Shown piece after piece: positions 7,151-12,961 of a stretch of DNA of 12,961 nucleotides. The notes below the pieces were generated by a model that saw only the letters and a list, made by a program, of their open reading frames with translations, was not told where the DNA came from and searched no databases. The stretch covers positions 1 to 12,961 of the forward strand of contig CAIOJG010000005.1 of the NCBI GenBank assembly GCA_903858555.1, in the 5' to 3' direction. Source of the stretch: Candidatus Magasanikiibacteriota bacterium. Its GTDB lineage: Bacteria > Patescibacteriota > Patescibacteriia > Magasanikbacterales > GWA2-37-8. How positions within the stretch are numbered: the stretch's first letter is position 1; each line of letters starts with the position of its first letter. The position numbers and the translations under genes were made by a program.

Positions 7151-7657
7151 ATGACCGACGATAGAAAAATTAAAAGATGTGTTGGTCCGATAATTTATAA
7201 TTTGGAAGGAAAAATTTTTCTAATGAAATCGCCAAAATGGCGCCAAGGTCCTGAAGGTAAATTTGGCGAAGTCTGGACAGTACCTGGCGGAGAGATCGAA
7301 AAAGATGAAACAGGAAAAGAAATCGAGACTCCAGAGGCAGCTTTAAGACGAGAAATACGAGAGGAGCTCGGTATGGAGCTAAGCCACATTGAACATGTGG
7401 GCGAAGGTAAAAAATCTGGCGAAACAGATTTTATCAAACCAAACATTGATTTCGAGTTTATAGACTTTGTTGCGCGCACTGAAAATTCGACGGTTACGCC
7501 AAATAGTGAAATTAGTAAATATGATTGGTTTACACTAGACGAAGCCGAGGCACTACCGATGATTGACGTTACTAAAAAATTTTTAATCAGAAGTCGTGAA
7601 TTGGTAGAAAAAAGAATCGCTGAATTTAAAGCAGAATATAAAATTGATAATAGGTAA
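7151..7657 (+). CDS. Nudix hydrolase
   Basis: A 168-residue single-domain Nudix protein that would hydrolyse a nucleoside diphosphate linked to another group, with a divalent metal. The Nudix helix is intact: E59, then seven residues, then REIREELGM (67-75), with the metal-binding glutamates E71 and E72. The entry GG (46-47, in TVPGGEIE) lies about six residues further upstream than in the standard Gx5Ex7REUxEExGU box, so there is an acidic loop insertion (about 48-58). No substrate-specific motif is recognised; MutT-like cleansing or a nucleotide-sugar type activity are both possible. It overlaps no neighbour: 3 nt after lepA and 4 nt before the small membrane peptide gene. Confidence 0.9.
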   Translation: MTDDRKIKRCVGPIIYNLEGKIFLMKSPKWRQGPEGKFGEVWTVPGGEIEKDETGKEIETPEAALRREIREELGMELSHIEHVGEGKKSGETDFIKPNIDFEFIDFVARTENSTVTPNSEISKYDWFTLDEAEALPMIDVTKKFLIRSRELVEKRIAEFKAEYKIDNR

Positions 7658-7661
7658 ATTT

Positions 7662-7757
7662 ATGAAACACAAAACCATAAAACGAATCTGGACAGTAATT
7701 GCGCTCATTGGAATCATGGCAATGGTATTTTTTACTATCATGCCTCTTTTTCAATAA
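7662..7757 (+). CDS. 31-residue single-helix membrane peptide
   Basis: This short frame fills the gap between the Nudix and the four-helix gene exactly: ATG at 7662, 4 nt after the Nudix stop, and TAA at 7757, with the next ATG at 7759. The peptide has a basic N-terminus (MKHKTIKRIW), then one hydrophobic helix (about residues 11-28, including VIALIGIMAMVFFTI) and ends MPLFQ. It obeys the positive-inside rule, so the N-terminus should be cytoplasmic. It is one of the few starts with a trace of a ribosome binding site (AGGT, 7 nt before the ATG). The precise fit in the operon, the topology and my recollection that similar tiny one-helix proteins occur in CPR genomes support a real gene. Function unknown. 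Confidence 0.65.
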   Translation: MKHKTIKRIWTVIALIGIMAMVFFTIMPLFQ

Positions 7758-7758
7758 C

Positions 7759-8157
7759 ATGAAACTTTTACGCCAATACCAACTAGATATCATATTTTTA
7801 TTTTTCGCGCTGGTTTTAATCATGTGGGCTTTTTTTTACGGTTTAAAATATTTAGGTGCCGATCCACATGATTACGAATGGTATCTTGCTTTGCCACTTT
7901 TTGGTTTCTATTTGGCCTACATTTTACGAATGCGTGACAAAATATCTCTGAGTGATCGTCGCGCTATGACTACCAAATCTCTGGTTTATTGGATGATATT
8001 TGGCATCTCGCTTTTTGCCACTTATACCACCCCTATTCCAGCCAAAGATTATTGGTCACTCAATGTTTTGTATTTAATTTTTTCCATAATGTTGGCCGAC
8101 TCCTATTGGGATTTTAAAAGTATTACGATGAAAAGTTTGAACGATAAACAAAAATAA
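7759..8157 (+). CDS. Four-helix integral membrane protein, unrecognised
   Basis: A 132-residue protein with four predicted transmembrane helices (about 8-30, 40-56, 74-91, 99-116) and a basic loop between helices 2 and 3 (RMRDKISLSDRRAM, 57-70) that should face the cytoplasm. The C-terminus (MKSLNDKQK) is also basic and cytoplasmic, giving both ends inside. I recognise no family or catalytic motif. The ATG at 7759 is preferred over an upstream in-frame TTG at 7699 because the latter would overlap the small peptide gene in another frame and would add a poorly membrane-compatible extension. It lies 1 nt after the small peptide stop and 1 nt before recJ, so it is part of the same transcript. Confidence 0.75.
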   Translation: MKLLRQYQLDIIFLFFALVLIMWAFFYGLKYLGADPHDYEWYLALPLFGFYLAYILRMRDKISLSDRRAMTTKSLVYWMIFGISLFATYTTPIPAKDYWSLNVLYLIFSIMLADSYWDFKSITMKSLNDKQK

Positions 8158-8158
8158 T

Positions 8159-9940
8159 ATGTCAAAAAAATGGATCATCTCCCCTCCTCCACCAACTGAT
8201 TTTTTAAACGAACATCCAGAATTGCCACCGGCAGTGGCGCGTCTGATGTACAACCGAAATTTGCGTACTCAAGAGCAAATTGATGAATTTTTAAACCCGG
8301 ATTATTCTCAAGACATCCACGATCCATTTTTATTCAATGACATGGAAAAAGCCGTCAAAATTATTTTTGACGCGATTACTACCAATAAAAATATTGTAGT
8401 GCATGGTGATTATGACGCCGACGGCGTCACAGCTTCGACCATTATCATTAGTTGTCTCAAAAAACTTGGTTGTAAAAATGTTTCTGTATTTCTTCCTCAC
8501 CGTGAAACCGATGGTTATGGTTTGAATTTAAATACTGTTAAAGCGCTCAAAGAAAAAGGTACAGACCTGATAATCACTTGCGACTGTGGTGTCAGCAACA
8601 CTCCAGAAGTTACCCTCGCCAAAGAACTTGGCATGCAGGTAATCGTGACTGACCACCACTCTATCCCCGCGCAAACTCCACCGGCGGACGCTATTATCCA
8701 TCCTAAAATGCCAAATGAAAAATATCCGGACAAGACTTTATGTGGTGGCGCAGTAGCTTTTAAATTAATCCAAGCACTTTTACAAACTCATAAAAAAACA
8801 AACGAGTTTTTATCCGACGGACAAACTCATGAAGCTTTTGAAAAATGGCAACTAGACCTCGTAGCTATAGCTAGTATCGGTGACATGGTCCCACTACTCG
8901 GTGAATCACGCACACTGACTCGCTACGGACTGACCGTGATTAACAAAACAAAAAATATCGGTTTGAGAAAATTAATGTTTGTGGCAGGAATTTTGGATGA
9001 AAACGGTCAACTTAAAAAAGGCGCTATCGACGCCGGCACAGTCGGCTTTCAAATCGTACCGCGCATCAACGCGGCTGGTCGTATGGATCATGCCAATGTT
9101 GCTTTTGAACTTTTGATGTGTGAAGATGAAAACGAAGCGGAAACTTTGGCGTGGGCCTTGAACCAAAATAATTTGGATAGACAAAAACTGACTGAGAATT
9201 TGGTAGCGCAGGCTATCAAACAAGTCAAGGAAACCAATCAAGAAAACAACAGTGCTATTTTTGTATTAGGTGAAGGTTGGCCAACCGGAATCCTTGGTCT
9301 CATTGCCGGTCGCCTCAAAGATATGTACTATAAACCAGCGATGGCTATGGGCTTAAACCGTGGAGAAATTACCGCTTCCGGTCGTAGTATCGCGGAATTT
9401 AATTTGATTGCGGCCATTCAAAATAATCCAGAATTTTTTGCTAAATTTGGCGGCCATCCTCAAGCGTGTGGCTTTACTTTAAAATCTTTAGACATGCTTG
9501 AAGGTTTGAAAAAACGTCTCAACGAAGTCGCGGCCGAACAAACCAAAAATATTGAACTGGTTCCACAAATAAATATTGATGCCGAAGTGGACTTGGACGA
9601 TATCAATTGGGAGCTGTACGATTTACTGCAAAAATTTGAACCATTTGGGATGAACAATGAAGAACCGACCTATGTCGCTCGCGGTCTGACTATTACCGGT
9701 ATTAGCCCAGTTGGCCAGGACGGTAAACATTTAAAAATATCACTCAAACACAATTCTCAAGTGGTGCGTAAAACCATCGGCTTTGGTCTAGGCGATTGTA
9801 ATCGTCATCCCGATGACTGGAAAAATAATCTTCACGTTGGCGATAAAATTGATATGGCCTTTTGCATCGAAGCCAATGAATGGAATGGCACCCGTGAATT
9901 ACAAATGACAATCGAAGATATAAAAAAGAGCGACCACTAG
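8159..9940 (+). CDS. recJ: Single-stranded-DNA-specific exonuclease RecJ
   Basis: A 593-residue 5'-3' ssDNA exonuclease of the DHH superfamily, acting in recombination and mismatch/base-excision repair in the cytoplasm. Motifs seen in order: HGDYDADGV (82-90), CDCG (141-144), the TDHH signature (164-167), ASIGDMVPL (238-246), NAAGR (304-308), GWPTGILGLIAGRL (373-386) and the DHHA1 motif GGHPQACG (431-438), followed by the RecJ OB-fold region with FEPFGMNNEEP (493-503). All expected metal ligands are present and length is usual for bacterial RecJ. It is the last gene of the plus operon; its stop codon (TAG 9938-9940) lies inside the terminator hairpin, so the final codons are part of the stem. 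Confidence 0.96.
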   Translation: MSKKWIISPPPPTDFLNEHPELPPAVARLMYNRNLRTQEQIDEFLNPDYSQDIHDPFLFNDMEKAVKIIFDAITTNKNIVVHGDYDADGVTASTIIISCLKKLGCKNVSVFLPHRETDGYGLNLNTVKALKEKGTDLIITCDCGVSNTPEVTLAKELGMQVIVTDHHSIPAQTPPADAIIHPKMPNEKYPDKTLCGGAVAFKLIQALLQTHKKTNEFLSDGQTHEAFEKWQLDLVAIASIGDMVPLLGESRTLTRYGLTVINKTKNIGLRKLMFVAGILDENGQLKKGAIDAGTVGFQIVPRINAAGRMDHANVAFELLMCEDENEAETLAWALNQNNLDRQKLTENLVAQAIKQVKETNQENNSAIFVLGEGWPTGILGLIAGRLKDMYYKPAMAMGLNRGEITASGRSIAEFNLIAAIQNNPEFFAKFGGHPQACGFTLKSLDMLEGLKKRLNEVAAEQTKNIELVPQINIDAEVDLDDINWELYDLLQKFEPFGMNNEEPTYVARGLTITGISPVGQDGKHLKISLKHNSQVVRKTIGFGLGDCNRHPDDWKNNLHVGDKIDMAFCIEANEWNGTRELQMTIEDIKKSDH

Positions 9941-9951
9941 GTCGCTCTTTT
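9924..9951. terminator. Bidirectional terminator containing the recJ stop codon
   Basis: A 12-bp stem (9924-9935 with 9940-9951) and a 4-nt loop (ACTA, 9936-9939). The core GAGCGACC/GGTCGCTC is flanked by A and T runs, giving a U tract on either strand. It terminates recJ on the plus strand and the YtxH-like gene (stop at 9955) on the minus strand. The recJ TAG spans the loop and the first base of the right stem arm, so a terminating ribosome would cover the left arm. Confidence 0.88.
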
Positions 9952-9954
9952 ATT

Positions 9955-10257
9955 TTACATTTGTTTTTTTAGCTCACCCCATTTTTTCTTGAGCTGTTTG
10001 ACGAGATTTAATTTTACTTCTTCGGCCAACTCTTTACGGTTGGAATATTCTTCCACCGCACGCTCAACAAGAGCGTCCCACATCTCTTGGGTTGGTCCTT
10101 CTAGCTGTTTGATACTGGTTTTGAGCTCCATATACAACGGCTCAAAATGTTCCAATATTTTGCTGCGCATTTCTTTGCCTTTTGGCGTGACATTTAGCCA
10201 AGTCAAAAAGGCGCCAACTGCACTACCAACTACAAGTCCTTTTTTAAAGTTGCCCAT
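9955..10257 (-). CDS. Small YtxH-like membrane-anchored protein
   Basis: A 100-residue protein with an N-terminal hydrophobic helix (GLVVGSAVGAFLTWL, 7-21), followed by TPKGKEMRSKI (24-34) and a long charged helical region (about 35-98) rich in K and E, likely coiled coil. This layout (GxxxGxxxG-type anchor, then APxSGxExR-like turn and an amphipathic tail) matches the YtxH/gas vesicle GvpP-like group, general-stress or envelope proteins of unclear function. I chose the ATG at 10257; the upstream TTG at 10278 would overlap the thiol protein gene and adds an unlikely RIIIYY stretch. It is 8 nt after the thiol protein stop and is the last gene of the minus operon, ending at the shared terminator. 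Confidence 0.72.
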   Translation of the reverse strand: MGNFKKGLVVGSAVGAFLTWLNVTPKGKEMRSKILEHFEPLYMELKTSIKQLEGPTQEMWDALVERAVEEYSNRKELAEEVKLNLVKQLKKKWGELKKQM

Positions 10258-10265
10258 ATAATAAA

Positions 10266-11123
10266 TTATGATCCGCAAGCCGCACCAGCATTGGCACCAG
10301 CACCTGCAGCCGCTGCCTCATAGCCAAATCCTGGCTGGTAAGAAGCGTTGGTTAATGTTTGTTGACATTCAGCTGGTGGATTGTTAAAGGATGAACAAAT
10401 CGCTTCTTTTACAGATTCAGCAGTGCGGTTAACATTATCCACTTGTGCGCCGTTGATTACCAAAGTTGGCGAACCTTGTACGCCATATTTAGTATTTAAG
10501 TCAGCGTAAATAGGATATTGTGGATATTGACCGGATAACCAAGTAGTTTGGTCTTTAAACAAATCCATAATCTTGTAAGTCTTGTTGGTAGCCGCGATAC
10601 AAGTAGACAATGAAGCATCAGACAAACCAACTTGTCCTAAACAAGATTTGTAATCACCGCTACCAGTGAAACATTTCAAGTACGCCTGATATTTTGCGGA
10701 TTGATCTTTTTCAAGACAATATTGTCTGGTATTTTCTTCTACTTCTTTTTGACCATGCATGGCGTAAGAAACAAATTTTACGTCAATATCAGCTTTGGCT
10801 TTTAACAAATCCCAAGCTGGTAAATATGCTTTTTCCATTTGCAAACCATATGGACAATAAGCCATAACAAACAATTCTACTTTTGGACGATCTGATTTTG
10901 TCACTGCAACTGGCTGTGGAGCTGCTTGTTGAGCAGATGGAGCATTGGCGACATCGGCAGCTGGCGCAGTTGCTTTTGCTACTGTAGTGGTTTTATTACT
11001 AAAATAAAGGCCAAGCATTACCAAAAAACCAATGGTACAAATGACCAAAACGCCTGAAACTAGACCGACAATCAAGGCGCTCTTGGAGTCGAGACTAGCA
11101 AAGAAAGATTTTTTCTCTGACAT
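10266..11123 (-). CDS. Membrane-anchored DsbA/GILT-like thiol oxidoreductase with CPYG site
   Basis: A 285-residue protein with a short cytoplasmic start (MSEKKSFFASLD), one transmembrane anchor (about 16-40), an Ala/Pro-rich linker (48-77) and an exported thioredoxin-fold domain (80-250). The active site is CPYG (90-93, in MAYCPYGLQMEKAY), where a classical DsbA has CxxC. AMHGQKEVEENTRQYC (121-136) resembles the GILT-type signature, and the cis-proline loop is GSPT (217-220). Further cysteines are C136, C151, C161, C175, C243, C253 and C283, the last in an Ala/Gly-rich tail ending AACGS. A role in disulfide exchange of exported proteins is likely. ATG 11123 is preferred; an upstream TTG (11147) would add eight residues, LIYLFYY after the start. 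Fold is confident; the redox mechanism is open. Confidence 0.85.
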   Translation of the reverse strand: MSEKKSFFASLDSKSALIVGLVSGVLVICTIGFLVMLGLYFSNKTTTVAKATAPAADVANAPSAQQAAPQPVAVTKSDRPKVELFVMAYCPYGLQMEKAYLPAWDLLKAKADIDVKFVSYAMHGQKEVEENTRQYCLEKDQSAKYQAYLKCFTGSGDYKSCLGQVGLSDASLSTCIAATNKTYKIMDLFKDQTTWLSGQYPQYPIYADLNTKYGVQGSPTLVINGAQVDNVNRTAESVKEAICSSFNNPPAECQQTLTNASYQPGFGYEAAAAGAGANAGAACGS

Positions 11124-11148
11124 ATAATAAAATAAATAAATTAACAAA

Positions 11149-11745
11149 TTAAACCTCCAGATTTACCAAGCTATTATAAACTATAATCAAATCTTGTACA
11201 ACCTGGTCGCTGTGGACATCTTGACCTTCTTGGGGCACGCCTAAAATAAGGATTTTTTCATTGTTTTTAAACATTTTTAGGCCGATTTTAGAGCTGTCAT
11301 AATGATCAAAAAAGAAAGTAACGAGTTTGGCTTTTTTAAAAATTCTTGGCAAGTAGTAATAGTTGTAAATCTTGATGAACCAGCTAAAAAAATCGGTGGT
11401 TTCAAAATCATGGTGATAAGTCAAAACCAGAGATTTATCTGAATTTTTATCCGCCCAATCTAAAATTTTTTTTGCGCCACCCAAAAAAGGACAATGTAAA
11501 TTTACAATATCAAATTCTGACCACAGCTCAGAATTCTTTTCGATTGTTTCTTGACCAATATATTTTTTGTCAGGCGCACTAATTTTTATTTCTGTTTTTT
11601 CACTCTTGGTTAAAGCACCATATTCCAAAGTAATAGCATCCGCCTCCACACCGTATTGACCCTCAGCTTCTACAATTTTAAAAGCATCCGATCGAATATC
11701 ATCAAAATAATTAAACGCGCTTGGAATAATATGCAAAACTTTCAT
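11149..11745 (-). CDS. Half-size glycosyltransferase-like protein (GT-B N-terminal domain only)
   Basis: A 198-residue protein that starts like a GT-B (family 4) glycosyltransferase: MKVLHIIPSAFNYFDDIRSD, then a Rossmann-type alpha/beta region with DIVNLHCPF (79-87), LVLTYHHDF (107-115), FFSWFIKIYNYYYLP (119-133), KKAKLVTFF (137-145) and ILILGVP (165-171). In a full enzyme, the GVP/GVD turn leads to a second domain with the nucleotide-sugar site and the Ex7E motif; here the chain instead jumps to a last helix (DQVVQDLIIVYNSL) and stops. No frameshift is visible and the gene is spaced 1 nt after the methyltransferase stop. ATG 11745 is chosen since upstream in-frame codons lie inside the methyltransferase gene. 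It may be an accessory acceptor-binding subunit or a deletion remnant. GT-B fold call is moderate. Confidence 0.6.
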   Translation of the reverse strand: MKVLHIIPSAFNYFDDIRSDAFKIVEAEGQYGVEADAITLEYGALTKSEKTEIKISAPDKKYIGQETIEKNSELWSEFDIVNLHCPFLGGAKKILDWADKNSDKSLVLTYHHDFETTDFFSWFIKIYNYYYLPRIFKKAKLVTFFFDHYDSSKIGLKMFKNNEKILILGVPQEGQDVHSDQVVQDLIIVYNSLVNLEV

Positions 11746-11746
11746 A

Positions 11747-12565
11747 CTATTTTCTAAACAAAGCATGCAGATTGGAAGATCGCACATTTTGCAAAAGACG
11801 AGTTTCAATATTTACCAAAATATTTACAATGACTCTGACAACTCTAAACAACCACCCTAGCGGTGAGGCATAAGCTTTAATATAAAACGACTCGTTGTTT
11901 ACTTCTTTACCAGGATTTTTATTAGCTTGTCTGCGCAACATTATAAAAGTAAAAACCAACAACGACTGACCAAGTACATGTTCACTAAATTTTAATCTTT
12001 CTGTTTTTAATCCCAAAGAATTGATAGTGCTGACCCATTTTTTTACGGACCATTGATTGATATGTCCGGCACACTGCTTGGTAATATCTTTTAACAAACC
12101 AAATTTTTGTAACCAATAAATAAAATTGGTATTATCGCCTTCACAGGGAACGGAAACAAAAAATAATCCACCTGGTTTCAATACTCTTTTAGCTTCCAGC
12201 GTAAAATCAACCGGACTATCCACATGTTCCAAAACATCCAGTACCAATACTAAATCAAAGGTATTATCCGCGTATGGCAATTTATCCGAACACAGATCAT
12301 ATCGCACACCATCATTTAGGCTTTTGGCTTTGTCCAAAGCGGTCTGACTAATATCACAGCCCACACAATCGGCCTGCGGCAGATTTTGTTTGGTCGCCCG
12401 AATAAATTGACCACCCCCACAACCAATTTCTAAAATTTTAGGCGTCTTGGTTGGCAAACTTTTTGCGGCCGATAAAATATTTTCCAAACGAAAACTCATC
12501 GGTGAAGTAAAACTCAAATTCGCGGTATCACTCCCCCACACTACTTCTTCGTAATTATATGACAT
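11747..12565 (-). CDS. Class I SAM-dependent methyltransferase
   Basis: A 272-residue protein with a Rossmann-type methyltransferase domain (about 20-190). Motif I is ILEIGCGGG (44-52), the acidic ribose-binding residue is D71 in GCDIS, post-motif LPYADNTFDLVLVLDVLEHV (96-115) is textbook Methyltransf_11/UbiE-like, and PGG (131-133) marks the last strand region. HINQWSVKKWVSTINSLGL (168-186) is common in polysaccharide and sugar methyltransferases. The C-terminal part (about 195-255) is hydrophobic and amphipathic (SLLVFTFIML, 201-210; WLFRVVRVIVNILV, 238-251), suggesting membrane association. It lies 2 nt after the upstream glycosyltransferase and 1 nt before the half-size glycosyltransferase gene, so a role in methylating a surface glycan or its lipid-linked precursor is inferred. 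Substrate unknown. Confidence 0.88.
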   Translation of the reverse strand: MSYNYEEVVWGSDTANLSFTSPMSFRLENILSAAKSLPTKTPKILEIGCGGGQFIRATKQNLPQADCVGCDISQTALDKAKSLNDGVRYDLCSDKLPYADNTFDLVLVLDVLEHVDSPVDFTLEAKRVLKPGGLFFVSVPCEGDNTNFIYWLQKFGLLKDITKQCAGHINQWSVKKWVSTINSLGLKTERLKFSEHVLGQSLLVFTFIMLRRQANKNPGKEVNNESFYIKAYASPLGWLFRVVRVIVNILVNIETRLLQNVRSSNLHALFRK

Positions 12566-12567
12566 AT

Positions 12568-12961
12568 TTATTTAGATAAAAACTGATAATAACTTTCCAA
12601 TTCCGCTGTGTGTTTATCCCAAGAATAATTTTGTAAAACTTTTTGTCTGGCACGCTGACGAAACAAAAGTCGCTGCTCTGAAGTTAAGTTTAAAATTTGA
12701 TCTATTTTTTGAGCCAAACTTTCTTCAGACATTGTTTCAAACCAAAAACCATCAATATTATTTTCTACACGTTTACGTATACCGGCAGTATCGGAAACAA
12801 CGACCGGACAACCACAGGCTTGAGCTTCGAGCGCCACCAACGAAAATGATTCGGCGCTGCCAGCCGACGCCACCACCAGACAATCAGCCCGACGGTAAAG
12901 TCTAGCCAAATCTTTTTGTTCTTTTTGACGACCTAAAAATTTTACCTTCTGCACCAAGCCC
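12568..12961 (-). CDS. Glycosyltransferase family 4, C-terminal domain (cut by window edge)
   Basis: The frame is open to the right edge, so only the last 131 codons are seen; the gene begins beyond the window. This is the C-terminal, nucleotide-sugar-binding domain of a GT-B glycosyltransferase: VKFLGRQ..., then LARLYRRADCLVVAS, the Ex7E motif ESFSLVALE and AQACGCPVVVSDTAGIRKRV, with GxP typical of GT4, and DGFWF. It would transfer a sugar from an activated donor to a glycan or lipid acceptor at the cytoplasmic face of the membrane. It is followed after 2 nt by the methyltransferase gene, so it is the upstream member of this glycan-related operon. Sugar and acceptor cannot be deduced. Confidence 0.92.
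   Translation of the reverse strand, partial: GLVQKVKFLGRQKEQKDLARLYRRADCLVVASAGSAESFSLVALEAQACGCPVVVSDTAGIRKRVENNIDGFWFETMSEESLAQKIDQILNLTSEQRLLFRQRARQKVLQNYSWDKHTAELESYYQFLSK

Noticed and set aside
7195..7479. 94-codon antisense frame inside the Nudix gene
   Set aside because: Opposite a clear Nudix box; serine/proline-rich shadow without own signals.
7699..7758. N-terminal extension of the four-helix protein from a TTG at 7699
   Set aside because: It overlaps the 31-residue peptide gene in another frame; ATG 7759 follows that stop by 1 nt, as in the other operon junctions.
9989..10261. 90-codon plus-strand frame opposite the YtxH-like gene
   Set aside because: Serine-rich shadow; the minus-strand frame has a recognisable anchor and helix layout and fits the operon.
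1..12961. CRISPR arrays, transposases, integrases, phage genes or toxin-antitoxin pairs
   Set aside because: No spaced direct repeats and no such protein signatures were found on either strand.

Overview
The window reads as a piece of a compact, AT-rich bacterial genome, most likely a member of the Candidate Phyla Radiation (Patescibacteria). The signs are tightly packed genes with 1-8 nt gaps, the presence of DUF5652- and DUF2164-type small proteins, a GILT/DsbA-like thiol protein with an Ala/Gly-rich tail, a MurJ homologue without some of the cavity arginines of E. coli MurJ, and almost no Shine-Dalgarno sequences before start codons. Standard stop codons are used; nothing suggests recoding of TGA. 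The phylum call is inference from gene content, not from a marker tree.

Layout. Bases 1-622 hold no gene that I can recognise. Their base composition differs from the rest, and the only visible candidate is a weak minus-strand open frame running off the left edge. A DUF2164 gene (623-877, +) follows and meets a minus-strand operon at a strong bidirectional terminator. That operon reads, in transcription order, GNAT acetyltransferase, beta-CASP metallo-beta-lactamase nuclease (RNA processing type), and a DUF5652 membrane protein. It diverges at about 3000-3057 from a seven-gene plus-strand operon, with overlapping -35 elements in the divergent promoter pair. The plus operon encodes a single-pass membrane protein with an exported domain, the lipid II flippase MurJ, translation GTPase LepA/EF4, a Nudix hydrolase, a 31-residue one-helix membrane peptide, a four-helix membrane protein and the single-strand exonuclease RecJ. 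It ends at a bidirectional terminator in which the recJ stop codon is embedded.

From the right edge, a second minus-strand operon runs toward that terminator: a family 4 glycosyltransferase (cut by the window edge), a SAM-dependent methyltransferase, a half-size glycosyltransferase-like protein, a membrane-anchored DsbA/GILT-like thiol protein with a CPYG active site, and a small YtxH-like membrane protein. The first three look like part of a surface glycan pathway; the thiol protein suggests folding or redox chemistry outside the membrane.

Overall this is mostly core housekeeping and envelope biology. I found no CRISPR array, transposon, phage module, tRNA or rRNA, and no convincing new defence-type system. 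The best leads are the unexplained left 600 bases, the single-domain glycosyltransferase, the CPYG thiol protein, the tiny conserved-looking membrane peptide and the near-absence of Shine-Dalgarno signals.
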